DNA from: Escarpia spicata
Lineage: Eukaryota; Annelida; Polychaeta; Sabellida; Siboglinidae
Length of the DNA: 64,000 nt
Assembly: GCA_963995525.1 (NCBI GenBank)
Contig: OZ023216.1
Span: 54,629,611-54,693,610, forward strand
Direction: 5' to 3'
Shown here: positions 12,466 through 25,300 of the stretch, piece by piece
Layout of the letters: each line of letters starts with the position of its first letter
Position numbering within the stretch: the first letter of the stretch is position 1
Program-made: the position numbers and the translations under genes
Notes under the pieces: generated by a model
Seen by the model: the letters and a program-made list of their open reading frames with translations, nothing else
Told to the model about the DNA's origin: nothing
The model's database searches: none

Positions 12466-14795
12466 TCTCATTCACTGTGTATGTGCTATGTACACTGGCA
12501 GTTTTATGTTCTCATTCACCGTGTGTGTGCTATGTACACTGGCAGTTTTATGTTCTCATTCACCGTGTGTGTCCTATGTACACTGGCAGTTTTATGTTCT
12601 CATTCACCGTGTGTGCACTATGTACCCTGGCAGTTTTATGTTCTCATTCACCGTGTGTGTACTATGTACACTGGCAGTTTTATGTTCTCATTCACCGTGT
12701 GTGTACTATGTACACTGGCAGTTTTATGTTCTCATTCACCGTGTGTGTGCTATGTACACTGGCAGTTTTATGTTCTCATTCACCGTGTGTGTACTATGTA
12801 CACTGGCAGTTTTATGTTCTCATTCACCGTGTGTGTCCTATGTACACTGGCAGTTTTATGTTCTCATTCACCGTGTGTGTGCTATGTACACTGGCAGTTT
12901 TATGTTCTCATTCACCGTGTGTGTCCTATGTACACTGGCAGTTTTATGTTCTCATTCACCGTGTGTGTCCTATGTACACTGGCAGTTTTATGTTCTCATT
13001 CACCGTGTGTGTACTATGTACACTGGCAGTTTTATGTTCTCATTCACCGTGTGTGCTATGTACACTGGCAGTTTTATGTTCTCATTCACCGTGTGTGTAC
13101 TATGTACACTGGCAGTTTTATGTTCTCATTCACCGTGTGTGTACTATGTACACTGGCAGTTTTATGTTCTCATTCACCGTGTGTGCACTATGTACCCTGG
13201 CAGTTTTATGTTCTCATTCACCGTGTATGTCCTATGTACACTGGCAGTTTTATGTTCTCATTCACTGTGTGTGTAGTATGTACACTGGCAGTTTTATGTT
13301 CTCATTCACCGTGTGTGTAGTATGTACACTGGCAGTTTTATGTTCTCATTCACCGTGTGTGTCCTATGTACACTGGCAGTTTTATGTTCTCATTCACTGT
13401 GTGTGTCCTATGTACACTGGCAGTTTTATGTTCTCATTCACCATGTGTGTCCTATGTACACTGGCAGTTTTATGTTCTCATTCACCGTGTGTGTACTATG
13501 TACACTGGCAGTTTTATGTTCTCATTCACCGTGTGTGTACTATGTACACTGGCAGTTTTATGTTCTCATTCACCGTGTGTGTACTATGTACACTGGCAGT
13601 TTTATGTTCTCATTCACTGTGTGTGTGCTATGTACACTGGCAGTTTTATGTTCTCATTCACCGTGTATGTCCTATGTACACTGGCAGTTTTATGTTCTCA
13701 TTCACCGTGTGTGTACTATGTACACTGGCAGTTTTATGTTCTCATTCACCGTGTGTGTACTATGTACACTGGCAGTTTTATGTTCTCATTCACCGTGTGT
13801 GTACTATGTACACTGGCAGTTTTATGTTCTCATTCACTGTGTGTGTGCTATGTACACTGGCAGTTTTATGTTCTCATTCACCGTGTATGTCCTATGTACA
13901 CTGGCAGTTTTATGTTCTCATTCACCGTGTATGTGCTATGTACACTGGCAGTTTTATGTTCTCATTCACCGTGTGTGTCCTATGTACACTGGCAGTTTTA
14001 TGTTCTCATTCACCGTGTATGTGCTATGTACACTGGCAGTTTTATGTTCTCATTCACCGTGTGTGTCCTATGTACACTGGCAGTTTTATGTTCTCATTCA
14101 CCGTGTATGTGCTATGTACACTGGCAGTTTTATGTTCTCATTCACCGTGTGTGTCCTATGTACACTGGCAGTTTTATGTTCTCATTCACCGTGTATGTGC
14201 TATGTACACTGGCAGTTTTATGTTCTCATTCACCGTGTGTGTCCTATGTACACTGGCAGTTTTATGTTCTCATTCACCATGTGTGTCCTATGTACACTGG
14301 CAGTTTTATGTTCTCATTCACCGTGTGTGTACTATGTACACTGGCAGTTTTATGTTCTCATTCACCGTGTATGTCCTATGTACACTGGCAGTTTTATGTT
14401 CTCATTCACCGTGTGTGTCCTATGTACACTGGCAGTTTTATGTTCTCATTCACCGTGTGTGTACTATGTACACTGGCAGTTTTATGTTCTCATTCACCGT
14501 GTGTGTACTATGTACACTGGCAGTTTTATGTTCTCATTCACCGTGTGTGTGCTATGTACACTGGCAGTTTTATGTTCTCATTCACCGTGTGTGTACTATG
14601 TACACTGGCAGTTTTATGTTCTCATTCACCATGTGTGTCCTATGTACACTGGCAGTTTTATGTTCTCATTCACCGTGTGTGTACTATGTACACTGGCAGT
14701 TTTATGTTCTCATTCACCGTGTGTGTACTATGTACACTGGCAGTTTTATGTTCTCATTCACCGTGTGTGTCCTATGTACACTGGCAGTTTTATGC
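12466..14795. repeat. 44-bp minisatellite, about 53 copies
   Basis: The unit contains TATGTACACTGGCAGTTTTA and TGTTCTCATTCACCGTGTGT, with a period of 44 bp. Because 44 is not a multiple of three and the unit lacks stops, all three plus frames stay open (up to 791 codons) with rotated versions of one peptide. The array lies within LINE A immediately after the FADDT motif. A diverged single copy of the seed (GACTGGCAGTTTTATGC) sits outside it near 12050. Confidence 0.97.
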
Positions 14796-15302
14796 ATCTC
14801 AACCGGTCGTGTATAATATAGTGTAGTGAATAATGTGGTGTCATCTGCAAACATTATGAACTTAAATGAATCACTAGAGCGGATAATATCATTCATATAT
14901 ATTATGAACAATAAAGGACCCAATATTGAGCCTTGGGGGACACCCATTGTTATATCGGCTTCTGAAGATTTGGAGTTATTAATCTGAATAAACTCTTTCC
15001 TGTTTGATAAGTAGGTTTTGCAAAATTTGTATACCCATAAAGCTGTAATTTAGATAACAAAATGTTATGGTCAATGGTGTCAAATGCTTCTGAAAAATCA
15101 AGGTACATATTGATTGAAGTGATACCTTGATCAAGTTCATGAGATATTCTGTCAATGAGTTCAAGTGCAGTTAGTTGAGTGGAGTGTTTTTCTCTAAAAC
15201 CATATTGTCCATTGTAATATAAATTATCAGATGAGAAGTACATGTGAATTTGATTGAACATTACTCTTTCAAAGATTTTGGAGATTGATGGTAATATGGA
15301 GA

Positions 15303-16860
15303 TTATAATAACATAAAATCTTTATTGTCGCACATTAAAATGGCAATTGTACAGTTTTTAGTCCTTTCAGCCCCAAGGGCCCAAAAAGCTGGTAATTTGT
15401 CACATTTTGCCTATTTTTTCAAAAACTGTTCAGCAACTTTTTTTAATTTTGCATAGATGTATCTTAGGGTGTTGCCACTCTACACAAGAAATCTGTATTT
15501 GATTGAATCATTCTAAGGGCACCTAAGGTGCCCCTAAAATGCAAAAGTTTTACATTATCTAGTGATGTGGTTTTGAGAAGGGCCCTTGAGACCACCCCCA
15601 ACAGTAGATGTTGTGTATTGTGCCAGAAACTGTGTCCCACTCCACTCTGCATTGTACCATTGAGACCTTGACTGATCTGTAATTGGTCACAGGCAGAGCA
15701 GACACATTTGATCCCTGTTAAACTCAGTTGCCTGCAGCTTTTAAACTGTATCTTCAAAACTACAAGTTGTGTTTATTTTGATGTTCATTTAATTATTATA
15801 AAATGGTGTGACTGTGGTGTCTATTGGTTAAAGATGTATTGTCACCTGTAGGTGACAAACATAGAAAATTAATATTCTGGACAACTATAGAGTGAAATAT
15901 CTTACACTTTATTTATATCAAATGCATTCTACTGTTCTGTTTACAGTACACTTGCCATGCCTTGTGTAGATATGTAAATCAATTGTATCAATATAGACTA
16001 ATAATTACAGATTCACAATATAGTTGACATCTGAAACAACCAAATGTCAACCATTAGAAGAGTTGACATAGTTCCACTATACACAAGAAATCTGTATTTG
16101 ATTGAATCATTCTAGTGTCATCAGCATATAGTAGAACATGCATTTTCAAGAAAATGTATACGTCATCATCACTAAGGTTGTTATAAATTTCACCAGCTGC
16201 CATGTCAAGTCCCTTATAATTATGACTAACAGTGTTCAAAATGATTCAGGTAAATAGCAAATAACAAAGGAGACAAGTTTTCTCCTTGCCGTATCTCTAC
16301 ATCACATGAGAAGAAGGCTGACACAGCCTGGCCCTGTTTTATACATGATTTAGCATTTTTGTACATGTTGTATACACCTTTCAACACTTTACCATTAATA
16401 CCGCATTAAATTATCTTAGACCACAGGGAGGACCGGTCTACAAAATCAAATGCTTTCTTATAATCGATGAAGGCACAATAAAGCCTTTTGCGTCGAGACA
16501 AATACAATTCAACCAACGAGTGCAAAACAAATATATGACCAAGAGTGGAATACCCCTATCTGAACCCTGCCTGTTCTTGACCTATTACATTCGCTTCGTT
16601 TAGGTACGTGGTCAGTCTCGCGTTAATGGAGGCTGTAAACAACTTGCCTATGCAGTTTAATAGTGTAGTGTCACCATGGTCGTCTGGGTCATCTATTGAC
16701 CCCTTCTTTTTGCATATAGGCTTAATGATCCCAATACACCAATCTGTTGACACAATGCCAGATAATAGAACTAGGTTAAACATCTTAACAATAACTATAA
16801 TTAGTTTTGTGGGGCTGTTTAGGGCCACCCAAAGTGCAACATTTTCCTAGTATTTCCCTA
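15303..16860 (-). mobile_element. Non-LTR retrotransposon (LINE B), decayed
   Basis: A second minus-strand LINE remnant. A 5'-proximal piece at 16.83-16.56 kb encodes WCIGIIKPICKKKGSIDDPD, then NCIGKLFTASINARL and IGQEQAGFR, typical reverse-transcriptase fingers motifs. A later piece at 16.24-16.05 kb encodes LLYADDT (motif C) and then loses homology. The 3' end is marked by AATAAAGATTTTATG and a TTATTATA-type tail at about 15.30-15.32 kb. Frameshifts separate the pieces and the palm A/B motifs are degraded. The clade is not assigned. Its tail abuts the 5' truncation point of LINE A. Confidence 0.75.
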
Positions 16861-17273
16861 CTGCACTGGGCAGCTGTAAGCTTTTGTATTAGATTTGCTT
16901 CCTCCACTGATGTCTATTGATAACTGGATAGTGAACAACTTTGGCAACGTTGGTTAAACCCGGGTTGGGCTAAACTGAGTTAAACCTGGTCTCCAAAGCT
17001 CTATATTTTCAAAAACTGTAATCCTTCTGAAATGTTTATAAATTGTGTTTTAAAACATATTCGTGCTGCTAGATTTGACACAATCAGTAAATACCAGTAA
17101 TTGTACATAATTTTGGACATGAAAATGAAAAATATAACTTAAATCAATATTTTAATACAACATTTTGATGATCACTTTAATTAATATGATCACCTTAGGT
17201 CACTACTTTCAAGATACCTATATATCCACAACCACAAGATCACCAGCGCCAGAACTAGTATGATTCTAAGGAC
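16861..17273. other. Unique sequence, no gene seen
   Basis: Spacer between LINE B and the 19-bp array. No open frame or element could be supported. Confidence 0.5.
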
Positions 17274-17403
17274 ATCACTCACGTTACACATCGTCACTCA
17301 CGTTACACATCGTCACTCACGTTACACATCGTCACTCACGTTACACATTGTCACTCACGTTACACATCATCACTCACGTTACATTGTCATTCACGTTACA
17401 CAT
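17274..17403. repeat. 19-bp tandem repeat, about 6 copies
   Basis: The unit is GTCACTCACGTTACACATC, with one shortened copy near the right end. A stray single copy (GTCACTCATGTTACA) occurs near 17549. Confidence 0.93.
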
Positions 17404-18029
17404 TATAAGCTCAGATTGCATAAATTCTATAAGGCCTAGCTGTGAATTTGTTTTTATTTTATATAAAACTGCTAGTAGAAGGAGAAACAACAGTTTCTGT
17501 AAATACACATCTTGCTTTCAAACATGAGGTTAAAATATTCACATATTCGTCACTCATGTTACATGATGGCCACCAGTAACACATCTAACAATGTGCACTA
17601 ATGTGGATAACACATAGATGAATATCAACTGTGCACTGCTAAATGCCAATATCCACTTTATCAGAATATATATTACTTAACATGGTTCACTGTAATGCTA
17701 AAATGGAAATGGTCCTAGTGTTTGTGGTAAGTTTCAGAGATCAAATTTAAAATGTTCCTATTCATAATTGCCAAGCAGCATTTGGTTGTAACGTTCATTT
17801 TTATTACACCCAGCATGTGTACAATAAAATACAATTAACAAATTGTCAATATGAAAAGATTTATTTTTCCGTGTCATGTCCAAAGTGGAATTGCGCTCAT
17901 ATTGTCTTCATTATGGAAACAAAATCAAGTAGTCGTTTGTATTATGTGGTATGATATTCAGGTCAATGTGTCGGAGTGGACATTTTGGATGGACAAAATA
18001 TCCATTGACTGTTGATGGATGTACATCAA
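17404..18029. other. Unique AT-rich sequence, no gene seen
   Basis: Spacer between the 19-bp and 115-bp arrays. Nothing recognisable apart from the stray 19-bp copy. Confidence 0.5.
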
Positions 18030-19298
18030 ATATATCTGATAAACACCTGTATAGGATACCATATCTTTTATGGCAAACACAAGCCTTCTCAGTAAGGTCT
18101 AAATTACTTCTAAGGTGCTTATGGTTTCAGAGGAATGACACTTTATATATCTGATGAACACCTGTATAGGATACCATATCTTTTATGGCAAACACAAGCC
18201 TTCTCAGTAAGGTCTAAATTACTTCTAAGGTGCTTATGGTTTCAGAGGAATGACACTTTATATATCTGATGAACACTTGTATAGGATACCATATCTTTTA
18301 TGGCAAACACAAGCCTTCTCAGTAAGGTCTAAATTACTTCTAAGGTGCTTATGGTTTCAGAAGAATGACACTTTATATATCTGATGAACACCTGTATAGG
18401 ATACCATATCTTTTATGGCAAACACAAGCCTTCTCAGTAAGGTCTAAATTACTTCTAAGGTGCTTATGGTTTCAGAGGAATGACACTTTATATATCTGAT
18501 GAACACCTGTATAGGATACCATATCTTTTATGGCAAACACAAGCCTTCTCAGTAAGGTCTAAATTACTTCTAAGGTGCTTATGGTTTCAGAGGAATGACA
18601 CTTTATATATCTGATGAACACCTGTATAGGATACCATATCTTTTATGGCAAACACAAGCCTTCTCAGTAAGGTCTAAATTACTTCTAAGGTGCTTATGGT
18701 TTCAGAAGAATGACACTTTATATATCTGATGAACACCTGTATAGGATACCATATCTTTTATGGCAAACACAAGCCTTCTCAGTAAGGTCTAAATTACTTC
18801 TAAGGTGCTTATGGTTTCAGAGGAATGACACTTTATATATCTGATGAACACCTGTATAGGATACCATATCTTTTATGGCAAACACAAGCCTTCTCAGTAA
18901 GGTCTAAATTACTTCTAAGGTGCTTATGGTTTCAGAGGAATGACACTTTATATATCTGATGAACACCCGTATAGGATACCATATCTTTTATGGCAAACAC
19001 AAGCCTTCTCAGTAAGGTCTAAATTACTTCTAAGGTGCTTATGGTTTCAGAGGAATGACACTTTATATATCTGATGAACACCCGTATAGGATACCATATC
19101 TTTTATGGCAAACACAAGCCTTCTCAGCAAGGTGTGAATTATTTCTAAGGTGCGTATGGTTTCAGAGGAATGACACTTTATATATCTGATGAACACCTGT
19201 ATAGGATACCATATCTTTTATGGCAAACACAAGCCTTCTCAGCAAGGTGTGAATTATTTCTAAGGTGCGTATGGTTTCAGAGGAATGACACTTTATAT
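18030..19298. repeat. 115-bp tandem repeat, about 11 copies
   Basis: The unit runs from TATATATCTGATGAACACCT through CAAACACAAGCCTTCTCAGT to ATGGTTTCAGAGGAATGACA, with a period of 115 bp (18121, 18236 and onward). The last copies share variants (GTGTGAATTATTTC, GTGCGTATGG), showing they were copied from each other. Confidence 0.97.
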
Positions 19299-19346
19299 AA
19301 GTGAAATTACAGAATGAGACACCAAATTCCATCCAAAATGAGTACA

Positions 19347-22300
19347 TACCACACCACGAGGTAGCGACACAAGTTGTCAGGGTAGAAAGTTCAAACTTTG
19401 CATGTAGGTTGCCCTGATACCACACCACGAGGTAGCGACACAAGTTGTCAGGGTAGAAAGTTCAAACTTTGCATGTAGGTTGCCCTGATACCACACCACG
19501 AGGTAGCGACACAAGTTGTCAGGGTAGAAAGTTCAAACTTTGCATGTAGGTTGCCCTGATGCCACACCACGAGGTAGCGACACAAGTTGTCAGGGTAGAA
19601 AGTTCAAACTTTGCATGTAGGTTGCCCTGATGCCACACCACGAGGTAGCGACACAAGTTGTCAGGGTAGAAAGTTCTAACTTTGCATGTAGGTTGCCCTG
19701 ATACCACACCACGAGGTAGCGACACAAGTTGTCAGGGTAGAAAGTTCAAACTTTGCATGTAGGTTGCCCTGATGCCACACCACGAGGTAGCGACACAAGT
19801 TGTCAGGGTAGAAAGTTCAAACTTTGCATGTAGGTTGCCCTGATACCACACCACGAGGTAGCGACACAAGTTGTCAGGGTAGAAAGTTCTAACTTTGCAT
19901 GTAGGTTGCCCTGATACCACACCACGAGGTAGCGACACAAGTTGTCAGGGTAGAAAGTTCAAACTTTGCATGTAGGTTGCCCTGATACCACACCACGAGG
20001 TAGCGACACAAGTTGTCAGGGTAGAAAGTTCAAACTTTGCATGTAGGTTGCCCTGATGCCACACCACAAGGTAGCAACACAAGTTGTCAGGGTAGAAAGT
20101 TCAAACTTTGCATGTAGGTTGCCCTGATACCACACCACGAGGTAGCGACACAAGTTGTCAGGGTAGAAAGTTCAAACTTTGCATGTAGGTTGCCCTGATG
20201 CCACACCACAAGGTAGCAACACAAGTTGTCAGGGTAGAAAGTTCAAACTTTGCATGTAGGTTGCCCTGATACCACACCACGAGGTAGCGACACAAGTTGT
20301 CAGGGTAGAAAGTTCAAACTTTGCATGTAGGTTGCCCTGATACCACACCACGAGGTAGCTACACAAGTTGTCAGGGTAGAAAGTTCAAACTTTGCATGTA
20401 GGTTGCCCTGATACCACACCACGAGGTAGCTACACAAGTTGTCAGGGTAGAAAGTTCTAACTTTGCATGTAGGTTGCCCTGATACCACACCACGAGGTAG
20501 TGACACAAGTTGTCAGGGTAGAAAGTTCTAACTTTGCATGTAGGTTGCCCTGATACCACACCACGAGGTAGCTACACAAGTTGTCAGGGTAGAAAGTTCT
20601 AACTTTGCATGTAGGTTGCCCTGATACCACACCACGAGGTAGCGACACAAGTTGTCAGGGTAGAAAGTTCAAACTTTGCATGTAGGTTGCCCTGATACCA
20701 CACCACGAGGTAGCGGCACAAGTTGTCAGGGTAGAAAGTTCAAACTTTGCATGTAGGTTGCCCTGATACCACACCACGAGGTAGCTACACAAGTTGTCAG
20801 GGTAGAAAGTTCAAACTTTGCATGTAGGTTGCCCTGATACCACACCACGAGGTAGCGACACAAGTTGTCAGGGTAGAAAGTTCTAACTTTGCATGTAGGT
20901 TGCCCTGATACCACACCACAAGGTAGCGACACAAGTTGTCAGGGTAGAAAGTTCAAACTTTGCATGTAGGTTGCCCTGATACCACACCACGAGGTAGCGA
21001 CACAAGTTGTCAGGGTAGAAAGTTCAAACTTTGCATGTAGGTTGCCCTGATACCACACCACGAGGTAGCGACACAAGTTGTCAGGGTAGAAAGTTCTAAC
21101 TTTGCATGTAGGTTGCCCTGATACCACACCACGAGGTAGCGACACAAGTTGTCAGGGTAGAAAGTTCAAACTTTGCATGTAGGTTGCCCTGATACCACAC
21201 CACGAGGTAGCAACACAAGTTGTCAGGGTAGAAAGTTCAAACTTTGCATGTAGGTTGCCCTGATGCCACACCACAAGGTAGCAACACAAGTTGTCAGGGT
21301 AGAAAGTTCAAACTTTGCATGTAGGTTGCCCTGATACCACACCACGAGGTAGCGACACAAGTTGTCAGGGTAGAAAGTTCAAACTTTGCATGTAGGTTGC
21401 CCTGATGCCACACCACAAGGTAGCAACACAAGTTGTCAGGGTAGAAAGTTCAAACTTTGCATGTAGGTTGCCCTGATACCACACCACGAGGTAGCGACAC
21501 AAGTTGTCAGGGTAGAAAGTTCAAACTTTGCATGTAGGTTGCCCTGATACCACACCACGAGGTAGCTACACAAGTTGTCAGGGTAGAAAGTTCAAACTTT
21601 GCATGTAGGTTGCCCTGATACCACACCACGAGGTAGCTACACAAGTTGTCAGGGTAGAAAGTTCAAACTTTGCATGTAGGTTGCCCTGATACCACACCAC
21701 GAGGTAGCTACACAAGTTGTCAGGGTAGAAAGTTCTAACTTTGCATGTAGGTTGCCCTGATACCACACCACGAGGTAGTGACACAAGGTGTCAGGGTAGA
21801 AAGTTCAAACTTTGCATGTAGGTTGCCCTGATACCACACCACGAGGTAGCTACACAAGTTGTCAGGGTAGAAAGTTCTAACTTTGCATGTAGGTTGCCCT
21901 GATACCACACCACGAGGTAGCGACACAAGTTGTCAGGGTAGAAAGTTCAAACTTTGCATGTAGGTTGCCCTGATACCACACCACGAGGTAGCGACACAAG
22001 TTGTCAGGGTAGAAAGTTCAAACTTTGCATGTAGGTTGCCCTGATACCACACCACGAGGTAGCGACACAAGTTGTCAGGGTAGAAAGTTCAAACTTTGCA
22101 TGTAGGTTGCCCTGATACCACACCACGAGGTAGCGACACAAGTTGTCAGAGTAGAAAGTTCAAACTTTGCATGTAGGTTGCCCTGATACCACACCACGAG
22201 GTAGCGACACAAGTTGTCAGGGTAGAAAGTTCAAACTTTGCATGTAGGTTGCCCTGATACCACACCACGAGGTAGCTACACAAGTTGTCAGGGTAGAAAG

Positions 22301-25300
22301 TTCAAACTTTGCATGTAGGTTGCCCTGATACCACACCACGAGGTAGCGACACAAGTTGTCAGGGTAGAAAGTTCAAACTTTGCATGTAGGTTGCCCTGAT
22401 ACCACACCACGAGGTAGCTACACAAGTTGTCAGGGTAGAAAGTTCAAACTTTGCATGTAGGTTGCCCTGATACCACACCACGAGGTAGCGACACAAGTTG
22501 TCAGGGTAGAAAGTTCTAACTTTGCATGTAGGTTGCCCTGATACCACACCACGAGGTAGCAACACAAGTTGTCAGGGTAGAAAGTTCAAACTTTGCATGT
22601 AGGTTGCCCTGATACCACACCACGAGGTAGCTACACAAGTTGTCAGGGTAGAAAGTTCAAACTTTGCATGTAGGTTGCCCTGATACCACACCACGAGGTA
22701 GCGACACAAGTTGTCAGGGTAGAAAGTTCAAACTTTGCATGTAGGTTGCCCTGATACCACACCACGAGGTAGCAACACAAGTTGTCAGGGTAGAAAGTTC
22801 TAACTTTGCATGTAGGTTGCCCTGATACCACACCACGAGGTAGCTACACAAGTTGTCAGGGTAGAAAGTTCAAACTTTGCATGTAGGTTGCCCTGATACC
22901 ACACCACGAGGTAGCTACACAAGTTGTCAGGGTAGAAAGTTCAAACTTTGCATGTAGGTTGCCCTGATACCACACCACGAGGTAGCGACACAAGTTGTCA
23001 GGGTAGAAAGTTCAAACTTTGCATGTAGGTTGCCCTGATACCACACCACGAGGTAGCTACACAAGTTGTCAGGGTAGAAAGTTCTAACTTTGCATGTAGG
23101 TTGCCCTGATACCACACCACGAGGTAGTGACACAAGTTGTCAGGGTAGAAAGTTCTAACTTTGCATGTAGGTTGCCCTGATACCACACCACGAGGTAGCT
23201 ACACAAGTTGTCAGGGTAGAAAGTTCTAACTTTGCATGTAGGTTGCCCTGATACCACACCACGAGGTAGCGACACAAGTTGTCAGGGTAGAAAGTTCAAA
23301 CTTTGCATGTAGGTTGCCCTGATACCACACCACGAGGTAGCGACACAAGTTGTCAGGGTAGAAAGTTCAAACTTTGCATGTAGGTTGCCCTGATACCACA
23401 CCACGAGGTAGCTACACAAGTTGTCAGGGTAGAAAGTTCTAACTTTGCATGTAGGTTGCCCTGATACCACACCACAAGGTAGCGACACAAGTTGTCAGGG
23501 TAGAAAGTTCAAACTTTGCATGTAGGTTGCCCTGATACCACACCACGAGGTAGCTACACAAGTTGTCAGGGTAGAAAGTTCTAACTTTGCATGTAGGTTG
23601 CCCTGATACCACACCACAAGGTAGCGACACAAGTTGTCAGGGTAGAAAGTTCAAACTTTGCATGTAGGTTGCCCTGATACCACACCACGAGGTAGCGACA
23701 CAAGTTGTCAGGGTAGAAAGTTCAAACTTTGCATGTAGGTTGCCCTGATACCACACCACGAGGTAGCGACACAAGTTGTCAGGGTAGAAAGTTCTAACTT
23801 TGCATGTAGGTTGCCCTGATACCACACCACGAGGTAGCGACACAAGTTGTCAGGGTAGAAAGTTCAAACTTTGCATGTAGGTTGCCCTGATACCACACCA
23901 CGAGGTAGCAACACAAGTTGTCAGGGTAGAAAGTTCAAACTTTGCATGTAGGTTGCCCTGATGCCACACCACAAGGTAGCAACACAAGTTGTCAGGGTAG
24001 AAAGTTCAAACTTTGCATGTAGGTTGCCCTGATACCACACCACGAGGTAGCGACACAAGTTGTCAGGGTAGAAAGTTCAAACTTTGCATGTAGGTTGCCC
24101 TGATGCCACACCACAAGGTAGCAACACAAGTTGTCAGGGTAGAAAGTTCAAACTTTGCATGTAGGTTGCCCTGATACCACACCACGAGGTAGCGACACAA
24201 GTTGTCAGGGTAGAAAGTTCAAACTTTGCATGTAGGTTGCCCTGATACCACACCACGAGGTAGCTACACAAGTTGTCAGGGTAGAAAGTTCAAACTTTGC
24301 ATGTAGGTTGCCCTGATACCACACCACGAGGTAGCTACACAAGTTGTCAGGGTAGAAAGTTCAAACTTTGCTTGTAGGTTGCCCTGATACCACACCACGA
24401 GGTAGCTACACAAGTTGTCAGGGTAGAAAGTTCAAACTTTGCATGTAGGTTGCCCTGATACCACACCACGAGGTAGTGACACAAGTTGTCAGGGTAGAAA
24501 GTTCTAACTTTGCATGTAGGTTGCCCTGATACCACACCACGAGGTAGCTACACAAGTTGTCAGGGTAGAAAGTTCTAACTTTGCATGTAGGTTGCCCTGA
24601 TACCATACCACGAGGTAGCGACACAAGTTGTCAGGGTAGAAAGTTCAAACTTTGCATGTAGGTTGCCCTGATACCACACCACGAGGTAGCGACACAAGTT
24701 GTCAGGGTAGAAAGTTCAAACTTTGCATGTAGGTTGCCCTGATACCACACCACGAGGTAGCTACACAAGTTGTCAGGGTAGAAAGTTCAAACTTTGCATG
24801 TAGGTTGCCCTGATACCACACCACGAGGTAGCGACACAAGTTGTCAGGGTAGAAAGTTCTAACTTTGCATGTAGGTTGCCCTGATACCACACCACAAGGT
24901 AGCGACACAAGTTGTCAGGGTAGAAAGTTCAAACTTTGCATGTAGGTTGCCCTGATACCACACCACGAGGTAGCGACACAAGTTGTCAGGGTAGAAAGTT
25001 CAAACTTTGCATGTAGGTTGCCCTGATACCACACCACGAGGTAGCGACACAAGTTGTCAGAGTAGAAAGTTCAAACTTTGCATGTAGGTTGCCCTGATAC
25101 CACACCACGAGGTAGCTACACAAGTTGTCAGGGTAGAAAGTTCAAACTTTGCATGTAGGTTGCCCTGATACCACACCACGAGGTAGCTACACAAGTTGTC
25201 AGGGTAGAAAGTTCTAACTTTGCATGTAGGTTGCCCTGATACCACACCACGAGGTAGCGACACAAGTTGTCAGGGTAGAAAGTTCAAACTTTGCATGTAG

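Larger units (their letters stand above)
11018..15300 (-). mobile_element. Non-LTR retrotransposon (LINE A), decayed, split by a minisatellite
   Basis: Minus-strand reverse transcriptase remnant. From 15.3 kb downward it encodes a KIFERVMFNQI-like segment, a GFREKHST-like fingers motif, DFSEAFDTIDHNIL (palm motif A), GVPQGSILGPLLF (motif B) and FADDTTLF (motif C, about 14.84 kb). The frame is then lost in a 44-bp minisatellite and about 330 bp of unrelated sequence. Coding similarity resumes at about 11.99 kb with WLKMNKLSLNVKKTKAM and continues through LNYGVLVW, KLQKRAVGII and AHTEPKRLYLLKL to a 3' end near 11.02 kb with an ATAAATTTCATTTCATTC tail. Stops and frameshifts are present, so the copy is dead and 5'-truncated at about 15.3 kb. 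Motif order and the C-terminal KLQKRA block suggest the Jockey/CR1/L2 assemblage; the exact clade is not assigned. Confidence 0.8.

Noticed and set aside
12289..12471. Minus-strand YNYNTRHG-containing frame as a LINE C-terminus
   Set aside because: The motif is short, the rest shows no similarity I recognise, and its position before the LNYGVLVW block is the wrong order for LINE A.
12441..14816. 791-codon plus-strand open frame over the 44-bp array
   Set aside because: All three plus frames are open with the same peptide rotated, as expected from a 44-bp unit without stops. The array lies inside a dead LINE.
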